From positions 607,702-671,701 of the forward strand of contig VZTI01002735.1 of the NCBI GenBank assembly GCA_013397865.1: a stretch of DNA of 64,000 nt, given 5' to 3'. The position numbers and the translations under genes were made by a program. This DNA comes from Struthidea cinerea (taxonomy: Eukaryota; Chordata; Aves; Passeriformes; Corcoracidae). Under the pieces are notes generated by a model. The model did no database searches and was not told where the DNA came from. It worked only from the letters and a program-made list of their open reading frames with translations. Positions 27,401 through 37,282 of the stretch are shown here, piece after piece (position 1 is the first letter of the stretch; every line of letters starts with the position of its first letter).

Positions 27401-27451
27401 CTTCCCGTCTCTTTCCTCCTCCTGGTTCCCCTGGGGGTTTGGCACTTGTAA
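18383..27451 (+). CDS. ICOSLG: B7-family protein with one IgV domain and GPI-like tail (ICOSLG position)
   Basis: Coding exons read here are 18383-18419, 22616-22954, 24105-24140 and 27348-27451. All internal junctions are phase 1, the rule for Ig-superfamily genes. Together they give at least 171 residues: a short hydrophobic leader, one V-type Ig domain (residues 14-126), a hinge rich in Pro and Glu, and a C-terminus ending in about 20 hydrophobic residues with no cytoplasmic tail. Cys31 and Cys105 should form the V-domain disulfide, with Trp48 in the core. The block GRTSLFPDQM followed by GNLSLKISNV and D-x-AEYTC is typical of B7/butyrophilin V domains. ICOSLG normally has V plus C domains, a transmembrane segment and a tail, and binds ICOS on T cells. 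No C-type exon is visible in the introns. Convergence on GATD3 matches human ICOSLG. A lineage-specific paralog is the main alternative. The true N-terminus is uncertain. Confidence 0.6.
20605..20810 (-). repeat. CR1 LINE 3' end in B7-like intron
   Basis: Reverse-complement CR1. It begins 'gaatcacagaatcaattggg' and continues 'agagatcatcaagtccaacc', 'gtccagtttttccttaaaca' and 'acctccagggacggtgactc'. It ends near 'ctaatcaccctgtgaagaat'. It lies in the 4.2-kb intron between the leader and V exons. Confidence 0.93.
22616..22954 (+). CDS. ICOSLG: IgV-domain exon of the B7-like gene
   Basis: A TTTTATTCCAG acceptor and a TCAG|GTAAGG donor bound 339 bp, exactly 113 codons, phase 1 at both ends. The translation is a complete V-set domain. 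In order it has CHAFVGETVVLPC (B strand Cys), SMLYWQ (C strand Trp), VHFFQKGQD, FHGRTSLFPDQM, GNLSLKISNVQL and DDNAEYTCIY (F strand Cys), then a G strand ending KLNVS. There are two N-glycosylation sequons (NLS, NVS) and one extra Cys near the start (QLDTTC). The GN-SL-I-NV block and the YWQ motif place it with the B7 group rather than antibody or T-cell-receptor V domains. Confidence 0.88.
24105..24140 (+). CDS. ICOSLG: 36-bp hinge exon of the B7-like gene
   Basis: A GGTTTTTTTCCAG acceptor and TCTG|GTAAGG donor enclose 36 bp in phase 1-1. Joined to the V exon it reads VPPRIEEPPSPS, a stalk rich in Pro and Glu. The canonical splice sites, matching phase and the biased but plausible hinge composition support it. 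It stands where a C-type Ig exon of about 280 bp would be expected in a B7 gene. No homologous peptide is known to me. Confidence 0.7.
24488..24760 (-). repeat. CR1 LINE 3' end in B7-like intron
   Basis: Reverse-complement CR1, older than its neighbours. 'gggtcatcaaggctgggaga', 'aagatcatccagtcccacca', 'accatgtccccaggtgccac', 'acacttccagagtcagtgac' and 'ggccatttcctctcatcctt' appear in the order expected of a CR1 read backwards. It sits just after the hinge exon. Confidence 0.9.
26938..27045 (-). repeat. CR1 LINE 3' fragment
   Basis: The segment starts 'aaaatcatagaatggcttgg' and runs through 'caaagattatccagttccca' and 'cccctgccatgggcagggac'. It is the reverse complement of the CR1 3' terminus, about 300 bp upstream of the terminal exon of the B7-like gene. 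Confidence 0.9.
27348..27451 (+). CDS. ICOSLG: terminal exon: stalk and GPI-anchor-like C-terminus
   Basis: The AATTTTTCAG acceptor and phase 1 continue the hinge frame as G|QSQICSGSPTDVPC. About 19 hydrophobic residues follow (LAMLPVSFLLLVPLGVWHL) and then TAA at 27449-27451. A small-residue patch (SGS) followed by a short spacer and a hydrophobic end with no charged tail is the layout of a GPI-attachment signal. A single-pass membrane anchor without cytoplasmic residues is the alternative. Cysteines in the stalk (ICS, VPC) could pair between chains. Confidence 0.72.
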
Positions 27452-28668
27452 CTGGGGAAGCCAACCTTGTCTTTGGGAACTTCCCCTCACCAGAGGACCT
27501 TTCTGGGCAGAACAGGTCTGTGGGGTCAGTGTGACACCTGTTCCAGAGCTACAGGAAAGGAACACCAAGAGCTGAGAACAGACCAAGCATTAGGTGTTTA
27601 CGTCCCACATTCTGGTGTTCCACAAAACCGAGGGCAGCAAAACTCTGAGGTGGCAAGTCTGCTTTTGCATTTGTTTCTTGGAGTCCAGTTTTAGTGCTGC
27701 CAGGATATGTATTTTATTTTGGATTTTGGGGGTTTGCTTTAATGACCGGATGACAGGCTCACAAAACTCCAGGATCACATTATAATTGATCGTAGTGAGA
27801 TCTTCTGCCTCTCATCTGCTGTCCTTCAAGACAACGGAAAGGAGGAGTGGGGGTGACTACCCTCTGTGTCAGACAAAAACCGGAAGTAGGAAGGCACTCC
27901 AATTTTGTGAAATGTAAGGATGGAAACCTTGTGAAACTTGATTCTGTGAAACTTCAGCTTCTGTTTTCACTCTTAAGCGTCATGGGTTATCAGTAAGAAC
28001 CCTTTTTTTCCACAAGAAATGTAGTATTTCTTCAGCAGAAGGATAAAGTTGACCAAGAAAGATGGTGGAAGTTCATAGAATATCCACATAGAGGAAGGAA
28101 GTGATGTATTACTTAAAAATCCACTGCTAAATAAGCCAAAAACTTCAGAAGGCTGAATTCAGCATTATCTCTTTTTGTCATGAAACACGGCAAAGCTGGA
28201 TTCTTAAGCTGGAACTGTGCAATGAGAAATTGGTACTGTGACAATGTTACTTGTTTAAAAACAGTACCTCTGGAGGGGAAAAAACATTTAAAAACTCATC
28301 AGAATCATTGTAACTGATACCTATGCAAACTAAATGGGTTTACTTCTGGAAATGTTCAATTCAGGTAGCATAGGCGTCCTGCTTAAAACTTGGGTCAAAA
28401 GGATCCTGTATGCAAACAATATTGAGGAAATGCAGAACTTTTGTTTGGGGCCAGAACTGCAACTCCCCTGTTTCACAACCAAAAAGCATCCAGAGAACAG
28501 AACTACTCCCAAGCTGGTGATCAGCAGTGACTGAACACATCCCTCCTGCTGAGCCCTTAGGCAGGGGGAATGACTCACGAGGATGCACAAGAAGCCACTT
28601 TGATTTGGAACAGTTGCACCTTTTTTTTCCAATGGAGAGACAAGATTGTTTTTCCAAGGAAGGGACAG

Positions 28669-28993
28669 AATAAATCAGAACTTAAAATGGATGTAAAGGA
28701 GACAGTTACCTTTGAATTTCTTAACTAAAGGCCCTTTCCCCATGGTGGGGAAGAGAAACAAAATCCCACACACGGCCTGTGCTGGTGCTGCAGTGAAGCT
28801 CAGCTGGTACTTGGCTACCCTGGGTACAGAGCAGCTCAGTGGAACAGCTGGGGCCCAACTGCACAGGGAGATTTGACTGTAAGAATTGTACATACTGTGA
28901 CTGTCTTTTTGTGTCCCACCCTCCAAATGTTTGTCTCAGATTTCATGTATTTTTCAAGACACAATTTGATTACAAATAAAAATCTGAAATAAA
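28669..28993 (+). promoter_or_regulatory. candidate polyadenylation signals of the B7-like gene
   Basis: AATAAA occurs at 28669-28674, and again as a pair at 28975-28980 and 28988-28993. These are 1.2-1.5 kb after the stop codon, so the 3' UTR probably runs from 27452 to about 28690 or 29010. Which signal is used cannot be decided from sequence. Confidence 0.45.
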
Positions 28994-29213
28994 ACCAAAA
29001 GCCCTCATGAGAGCAATCAATTGATCTGTAAGAGTTCTTTATTTGTATTCTGGTTTTTCCTACAGTTAGTCTCCTCTGCAATCAGAAAGTTTAAAGGGTA
29101 ACACCTGTGTAGTTTTGTTGGTCCTAAAAGTCTGGACTGCTTGCCCTCATCTCAAGTTCTCTATGACTTCTAAAAATCTCATAGCCACTTAAGCAGCCCA
29201 GCATTTCTCAGGT

Positions 29214-29352
29214 GTAGAATCCCAGAATAGCTGAGGCTGGAAAAGATCATTGAGTCAAACCCTTAACTCAGCACTGCCAAGTCCACCATTAAACCATGTC
29301 CCTCTGAGCCAAATCTACACATCTTTTAAATCCCCCCAGGGGTGGCAGTTCA
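29214..29352 (-). repeat. CR1 LINE 3' fragment
   Basis: Diverged reverse-complement CR1. It begins 'agaatcccagaatagctgag', then 'gctggaaaagatcattgagt', 'aaaccatgtccctctgagcc' and 'aaatccccccaggggtggca'. Confidence 0.85.
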
Positions 29353-29869
29353 GTTAAAGAATCTCAACATTTTGGAGCCAGCTGTGTGTGAGGAGACAGC
29401 CCCTCGCACGTGTCCAGGAGTGGCTCTGATGGATCATCAGGCAGAGAGAGACTAGAGACAAATTCCCTGGCCAGCAGTGCCCCTGTCCAGAGGGCTCCTA
29501 AGAGAAAAACATTCTGTCAGGAGCAAGGACTTCAAACCATATTTAATTTATAAGCTAAGGTCTGTGTTTTGTGTCACACTTGAAAACAAACCAGGAGCCA
29601 GTGCATTTTAGGAGCAAGGTTTCCTCTTTGCAAAAGATCCCACAAGGCAAGGGATGTCGAAACAGCACATCCTGAAATAATTTGCTCTAGCTGTGCTAAT
29701 TGCATTCCCACATAGTGCTGTATGTAGCAACAATCCAGACTGGAATTATAAAATTCCTTAATCATAGCACCGACTGCCACATCAAAAAAGACAAGGTCAC
29801 ATCTTTTAGCCAATGCAGACAGATATTTTTTTGGAGGTGCAGGTGTAACTTGGCTGTCTGCTTCCTTTA

Positions 29870-30075
29870 ATGATATCCTCCCCTCCTTTCCCTTCCCTTC
29901 TCCTTTTCCTTTACCCTTTTCCTCTTCCTTAAACCTTTTCTGTTAATGTTTCTTTTCCAAATTATGGCCAGATTTTGGGTTTATATCTCATCCCAGGTGC
30001 CTTCCAGATACACTGTACATAAGACATCTAAAACCTCTCCCTCTCCCCCTATTCCTCCCTTTCCCCTCCCCACAT
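29870..30075. repeat. pyrimidine-rich low-complexity tract
   Basis: Two long blocks, 29870-29945 and 30030-30075, are almost entirely C and T on the plus strand (motifs such as CCCTTCC and TCCTTTTCC). A mixed segment separates them. This is a decayed CT microsatellite-type tract with no coding sense. Confidence 0.7.
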
Positions 30076-30560
30076 CAGTCACAGCTCTGCCTTTCATCCC
30101 CTCTAAAACAACAGGCACTGTGTGAATGCTGATTTAGCCTACCCTAATTACATACTAAGAACAGCATTTCTCTCCACTTCTACATGGAATTGAAAAGGTG
30201 TTTCCACACTTTTTTGAGTAAGGAAAGACATTTGACAAGAGTCACAAAAGAAAAGTTGAAACGGCAAAAAACAAACAAGCAAAAAACTGCAACCGAAGCC
30301 AAAACATTCCCACACCTGGTTTATAATTACTTTTCTCTTATTTTTTTTCTAAATTCTGGTGTTGTTTTACCTTTTGAGAAGAAAGGACTATCGTGAATGT
30401 ACCACTACACACTCAGAATATGACATAAGAACACAGGGCAAGCAGTTTCTGTTTCCTGAAGAGCAAGAATTTTAAGAATGAGGATCTGGAAAAAACAAAT
30501 GAAGAAGGAGGGGAGGAAGAGAAGGAGGTTCATAGTATTTTCCAAATTATTACACTAACA

Positions 30561-30634
30561 TCTGCCTCCCCCGCGGATCCCCACGGGCTGCAGGTGGATC
30601 TCTGCATCCCCCGGGGATCCCCACGGGCTGCAGG
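30561..30634. repeat. tandem 34-bp duplication, 40-bp period
   Basis: Two copies begin at 30561 and 30601. They share 32 of 34 bases, including 'ggatccccacgggctgcagg', which is identical in both. The unit is GC-rich against an AT-rich background. It may be the remnant of a minisatellite. Confidence 0.8.
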
Positions 30635-31172
30635 GGCACAGCTGCTTCACCATGGTCATCACCACGGCCTGCAGAGGAACCTCGGCTCCAGCAGCTGGAG
30701 CACCTCCTGCCCCTCCTTCTCCACTGACCCAGGTGTTTCCATGTTGTTTCCCTCACGTGTTCTCACCTCCTCCTCTTCTCTGGCTAGGGGAAAAACTGTG
30801 CATGTCCCACTCAGTTTTGATTTTCTTCTTAAATCTGTTACTGTTACTTGTGCCAATCTTTTTTGCCTGCCAAACATTGCTGTTCTGGGCTTGTTGGCCA
30901 GCGATGGGAAAGAGAGACCAAGCCAGGGCACGAGTGGTGCAAGGGCAGCAGCAAGAGCTGAGCTGCAAGGACCCAGAAGAGCCCTGGCAGGGCTGTGCTC
31001 AGTGCTAAAGGACTGAAGCAACGCTGGCGGCCACCTGCAGTAGCCTTGTCCAGCCTCCAGTCCTCCTCCTTTCAAGGAATTCCACCAGGACACTGGAAGC
31101 AGTCTGGATGTGTTTTTCACCTGCCCTGCTCCATGGGCATCCCTGCCCACCAGGAACCCATAGGTCACTGGA

Positions 31173-31230
31173 AATGTAATGTAAATAGGTATGTAATGTA
31201 AACTGTTATGTAAATAGGTTATGTAAATTG
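31173..31230. repeat. imperfect tandem repeat of ATGTAA units
   Basis: Four to five copies of ATGTAA, partly extended to 'atgtaaataggt', recur every 10-25 bp. This is low-complexity sequence without a visible function. Confidence 0.6.
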
Positions 31231-33047
31231 CAAAACCAAATACGCAAATAGTCTTAAGATTGTGTTTAAGGAATCCAGAGTTGTAGCACAGGGTCCTTCT
31301 TGTGCTCCCAGCCCAGATGCACCTTTATTGCTGAAATAAAGAGAGGACTTCTGCTGCCTTTTTTTCACAGTACCCTCCAACAAAGTAGAAGAAAATTGAA
31401 ACACAAGGAAACCCATTTCAGTAACACCTGCATGTCTAAAGTAACCTTGCAATTTCAACCCCAAACCAGAATCTTTTACAGGAATCCCTTTACAGCACAG
31501 AAGAGAGGCAAATGCTTCAAACCCAGAACACAGTTATGCAGAAATCTCAGTGGTAGCATTTTCCCATCGACAAGCCATACAAAGCCTTTTTGATGCAGGC
31601 AGCTCAAAGCATTTTTATAAATTCAGGGAGTGAATTGGTGAATTTTATAAATTCCCCAGCATCATCTCTGCACAGTGCTGGAAAAGAGTAATTCCTAATT
31701 TAGGGGGAGAAAGCTGAAGCAGTGCAATTTGTTCCAGCTGATGTACTTGACAGATCAAAAATCTGTCAAGATTCCCCACTTTGTTTTGGGTTTGTTTTGT
31801 GCCAACAGCAGGAGAAACTTCCTAGCTATTGCTTTAGATAGTATTGGGCATTTATTCTATCAGCATCATAATTTCTTGGTCATAAACTGAAAAATATTAG
31901 AAGTCCAATCATGTAAATGGACTAATGTATTCATTCTCAGAGAGTGAAAATAAAAAGTTTTCGTAATGGGCCCAGTATAAACATATGAGCTATATTATAT
32001 ACTATTTAATTTCTACAAACTTTACAAAAAATATTGTAGAACTTAGCTTTTATGGCTGCTGTGAAAAGTTACTGAAAGAATTGGTGTTAATAGATTATCA
32101 CCCAAGCCCATTAAAATTGGTTTGTAAAGCCATGATATGAATAAGACTCTGATGCTTGGCATAAACTTTTTATACTTGAGTCCACATACTGTGCTGTTGT
32201 TGGGAAAATAACATTTATTTCCTTGTTGTATCATCCATCTGTTTTTAAACTGAATTATTGCTGTGATTTCTGTGTGCTGTTCTGTGCTATGTGAGCACCT
32301 CCACCAACAAGTGTGAGTTGTGTGACTATAGAAGGGCCTGGGTGACCTCTAAATGTTGTTTACAACTCTCCTTTTTTATGACTCAGATTTGCAGCACTAG
32401 TTGGGATGTTTAAATGTCCCTGTTTACTGTATTTTCCCAGAGCTGTAGTTAATGCCATTCCCAGTGGTTTTCTACAACCACTATTCTAAATTCGTGCAAG
32501 TGAAGGTTTGAGTGACCAGCAGACCTTGAGTTGTCCTTCCTTGCCTGGGTGATGACACAGGAAGTGTGTGTCTTGAGAGTTCACTCACTGTGCAGAATGT
32601 GAGGAGTGTTCTTGTGTCTTCCAGAGTTTCATTGGGAATGAGAGGGATCGCTTTGAAAGCTAAGGAGCACAAAAACAATTCACACATTTAAGGAGTAATC
32701 TCCACTTCTCTCACTCCCAGTACCTTGGTGGCCCACACCTACATATTCCGTATGGCAGTAGCATATGGCTGATCATATACTACATTAAAGAAATTTTTAA
32801 GAGGTCCTTGGACATTATTCTTGCCAAAGAATGGCTGTAAACGCGAGTTAATTTTTTTTCAATGTTTGGCAGTGACACTGGTAAGAGACAACAAGGAGTT
32901 AGTTTGATCATCTTTTTGTAAGTTCACAGTGAGGCCAGATTAACTGGTAATGCTTTCTTCTGTCAGCTCCCTTTAGTTTCATGTGATGTGGGAGAAATGG
33001 CCCATTGAGAACATCAGCAAGAAATTGATGTGGACACATTTGATGCA

Positions 33048-33140
33048 GAATCATAAAATCACAGAATAGTTTGGGTTGGAAGGGGCCTTAAAGATCACCC
33101 AGTTCCAACCCCCAACACCTTCCCTAGACTGGAATTTTCA
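33048..33140 (-). repeat. CR1 LINE 3' fragment
   Basis: Clear reverse-complement CR1 terminus: 'gaatcataaaatcacagaat', 'agtttgggttggaaggggcc' and 'ttaaagatcacccagttcca'. It fades out after 'ttccctagactgg'. Confidence 0.92.
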
Positions 33141-36100
33141 CCATTAATTCCGCTAAGCCTGAGGGCAGTCATTTCGTAGCCTGAGACTCAGAAGTTCAAC
33201 AAAGAGTGCTGAAAAATACTGAAAACAGGCAAGGAAGGTGATTATTTTTAAATATGCAGCAGGAAATCATGTTGCTATGGGTGCTGCAATCCTCGCTGCC
33301 ACTTCTGTTTCAGCTTTTGGGATAGTCCCAGTTCAGACCCTTCTCTTCCCCTCTCTCTGTCTTTCTGCAGAGATGTTGGCCACCACTGAAATCACCCTGA
33401 AAAAAAATAACCGAATATCAGCTCCTTAATTCTCCTGAGGGCTAATGCTCACCTACACAATAAGCAAACTTCCCCTTGGGCACTTGAAGTCTCAGGAAGA
33501 AGAAAACCAGGTCAAACAAAAGGCTCAAGCCCTGGAATGCAGGCAACTCTTAATTATTTGCAGGTAGAGGATTATCTAAGTTCCCACTCTGAAAACAATA
33601 ATAAATAAGTGCATATACACACATATAAAATACTGCTAGCTTGCAAAAACACAGACACTCCAAGAAACAGTGTGTTTCCTTCCAGGGATATTTCTAGGCC
33701 TGATAAAAGTCCTTCCCAACAAACCTTCATTTTCAGTCACGTTGGCTATAACACCACTAGTGTTTAAATAAAAACCAACCAAGAAAACAAAACAAAAAAA
33801 CCATCCCCATCAAAAAAACCTAAACCTCACTGTGTACCTTTATGACTTTATACTACACTTTTCCTCATTTTTTTCCGTGATAGCTATATCACAGGAAGGG
33901 GTTAGAGCTTAATTTATTTGTATTTGCTACTATATTTTCAGGGGCATAAATAACTCTGCCAAAGAAACTAATCTTAACAAGACAGCAAGACAAATGCATT
34001 CATTGCAATGGAATTGGATGTCCTATTTATTTTTGTGAAGCCAGGAGGAAAAAATATTTGTTTTATTCTCCATATGCATCTAAAATGCCAAAAAAAGTGC
34101 CCTACAGAACTGTCCCACTTTCCAGCTGTCATACAGCTGGAATATTGTCCCTGGGTAAGTGGAACCCTGCACAGAACGTTGTTCCCCAAGTGCCCTCTGC
34201 TGGCTTCTTATTCTCCCAAAAAAGTGTCTCTTGTAGCCACAAACCAAAGGGTAAAAAACAAAACGGGCTTCTCAAACCCTGACTCTCATTTCTGCTTTCA
34301 GAAAAGCACCGCTGCCAAATTTGTAAACACTGCAACAACCCGCAGAGAAACCTTTCATAAAACGGGATTTGTGTGTCACCATCAATAAGGCAAAAGGGGA
34401 CGGGCAGAATCACAGCTGAGAGGCAGCAACTCCTCCCACCCCTGCAAGTTAACCCTGCAAGCACTAGAAAAGCAGCTCGAGCAGGAACACAGTTATTACA
34501 ACTCCCTTTCAGTAGCACAAAGCTCTTAAATGCTTCCCAAAGATGAGAAATGTCAGGAAACCATAAGCCAGGTATTGCATGACTCCTGGTGGAGGCTTCA
34601 AGAAGCCTCTTTCACTTCTTATTTCTGGTAGCATTTAACAAAACATATTAATCATAAACTCCTGTCCACTTGGCTGAAATTGGGAAACCCCTCACCAGCT
34701 CCAATCCGCCCTACGGAAGGAAAGAAAAATCCCAGCTTTGCAGACAAATCTCTAATAATAATCTCTGAGGGCACATGGAATTTCTCTCCAAGTTTACACT
34801 GGCTGAAAGCCAAGATGACAATCCTGCATCTTTCACCAAAGTTAAACAACTTTCTACTGATAACAAAAAATCAAAACCAAAACAAAAACCACTTAAGAAA
34901 CAAACACAACCTAAAAACCACACAGCACCAAACCCTTGAAAAATGTGTATATCAAAGGATTGTAGTCAGCATACTACTAGGAAATGAGAGAACATTCCAA
35001 AAATGAAAGGCAATTCTGGTGCATGATTTTTTCTCCCTTAAAAAATCCCATTCTCTCTAAATTCAGAGAAATCAAAAAAGAAGGGTAAAAAGAGTTGAGG
35101 ACTGTAAAGAGGCACCATCTGGATAATCCAGCCACCAACTTCCCACAGCTGGTCACTGAATGGTAACAGCAATTTCTTCGAAAGATCGTCTTTCTCCTCA
35201 GGGCACCTGAATCCAAGATTCAGAATTTAAGAAAGCTTTGTGCCACCACCGCTGCACTTAATAGGATCTGTAGATATGAGAAACCTTAAATTCCAACCCT
35301 CAGCCCTGCTGTGGTGAGGGGGTTCATGGGAAGGTTTAACCCCGAGGTGAGTTCTTGCAGCAGAGGAAGGTGCTGTTAACACAGGCACAACAGCTGTTCT
35401 TCTACCCTGGGGATTTCAGTACCATTTCCGTTGTGTGATATTCTGTTACCAAATTTCTGTTAAATTTCCTGCAGATGTGGGAAGCACATGCACTTTAAAA
35501 TGTTATTACATTTTATAGGAACGATGACCTCCCATCCTCTCCTAAGCCTCTGTGTATAAAATTGATACTAAAAATATCCATTTTAAACAAGCACAGATCA
35601 CGATGAGAGTTTTTGCACTGAATTATACAGTGGCAGTGTTTTAAATTCTGTTTCTTACCAACTTGATACTGAAAATTTCATGAAGAATTTGAGGCATAAG
35701 CAAAAAAGGCTTCAGAGAATGTCCAAAATCCACTTTATGGACCATACCTACTTTCACAATGACTTGGTGTCTGTGTACGATTCCTCTGTAACCTCACTGG
35801 AGTTGGTGATCTGCACAGGGAATCTCTGAAATCCTCCAAGAAAACAGAGTCAGCATTGAGGTACAAATTCAAATCTTCTAAATCCAAATGGGATTTTTAT
35901 TTTTAGTGACAAAAAATTAATCATTAAGAGGCTCCAGAAGCAAAAATGCTTATTCCCTGAACACTGACAGAGCAAGCTCAGCATGCCTAACACTCAAGCT
36001 TCTCTTCGCTCCCCTCAGTAAAAAAATGACACTCCACACCCCTGGCAAGTGTTCAGTCACAGATGGCATTTGCCATACACCAACTCAATCTAAGGCTTGT

Positions 36101-36438
36101 AGATTCATTTATGAAGCACACAATTCTCCCTTGAAAATACGGGTTCACTTCAGCAAGTCTGTCATGGAAGAGAAACTTTAATCCAAGGCAAGGGGTGTCA
36201 TTTTGCCTGTTTTTTGTTTGTTTGAATTTGAGAAATGTTGCATCTTGCTCAACAAAAAGGTGACAAAAAATTTGTAAGAGGGGGAGAAGATTCTGCTGGA
36301 TTCTATATGGAAAAAATGTACAAAATGGGTGAACTGAAAAGCAGAAAAACTGCTAAAATGTACCAACCAATATAAGTTATCAAAGGCAGCTCCCAAACAA
36401 AAGTGAAAGGACAAGGATGAGATAAAGGCAGGAATTAA

Positions 36439-36497
36439 TTTATTTATACATCATTATTCCAGACATTCAATAATACTTCTTTGGAGAAAGCTTTATT
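36439..36497 (-). promoter_or_regulatory. GATD3: candidate distal polyadenylation signals of GATD3
   Basis: On the minus strand AATAAA occurs at 36497-36492 and again at 36444-36439, about 780-840 bp after the GATD3 stop. They would end the 3' UTR near 36.4-36.5 kb. A third AATAAA overlaps the stop codon itself and has its own entry. Confidence 0.45.
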
Positions 36498-37276
36498 ATC
36501 CTAAAGCAGGGGAAGTTACGATAATTTGAGATTGTTTTTCCATTCACTGCTTGTCACACAACTGCTTTAACAGGGATGCTGTCCTTAAGAGTTGTGCGTC
36601 ACGTCAGCTGTATTTTCTTCTTCATTTCAAGATCTTTTAAAACTACAATGGGCCAATGGATGAGTTTTTCAAAGTGCTACTGTTGTGGCAGTTGTGTCCT
36701 GCTGCGGATTGGTGTTCAGAATGACTTTGTGAAAACGGGGTTCTTTCAAATGGAAACAAAAAAAAAATCTTTTCATTAATACCAAGCTAAATGAAGGTGT
36801 GGAAGAGGTCTTTTCCCTCAACAGCTGATCCTGGCTTTTAGTTCCCAGACACAGGCCTGAGCACATACACCTGGAACTGTGCATTCATTCCTTTCTACTC
36901 CCATTCTCCATCCACTAGATACATTGCCACGTGCCAAATCCCTACAACACATCTGCCTCAGCTTCTGAAAGGGCCTTGAGTCTCTTTTTCTCCCTTAGAA
37001 CTGGCTTGACATTGGTGTGTTGGAAGACTTGTTTCAGAACACATCCAGACTGCTCTCTCCAGATGGAAAAGCTCAAGAAAATGCTCTGTGTCTCAGGCCA
37101 GGTTCCTTGCCCTCTGTAATGCCCCTCTCTCAAAAAGGCATAGAAAATCCTGCAGGTGGGAATCAATCAGCTTCGTAACAGCATTCACTAGAGTGTGAAC
37201 AGGACAAGCAGGTGCAAATGTCTCCATTGGTCCATGATATGTTTGATACTACGCCCTAAATTTAAACATATCTGAT

Positions 37277-37282
37277 TTTATT
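37277..37282 (-). promoter_or_regulatory. GATD3: AATAAA hexamer overlapping the GATD3 stop codon
   Basis: The final codons GGC AAA TAA AAT form a canonical AATAAA whose core contains the TAA stop (37280-37278). If it is used, cleavage would leave a 3' UTR of only about 10-25 nt. The downstream AATAAA pair near 36.45 kb is the more usual arrangement. Confidence 0.5.

Larger units (their letters stand above)
28995..36435. other. convergent intergenic region between B7-like gene and GATD3
   Basis: No supported gene. The region contains two CR1 fragments, a long pyrimidine-rich stretch, a 34-bp duplication and scattered A-rich DNA (33770-33830). Several open frames overlap at 30590-31170 on both strands, in the more GC-rich part, but none shows a domain or a splice-supported exon. 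Confidence 0.55.

Noticed and set aside
30594..31168. 140- and 169-codon open frames on opposite strands
   Set aside because: They contradict each other, show no splice logic or family resemblance, and follow local GC content.
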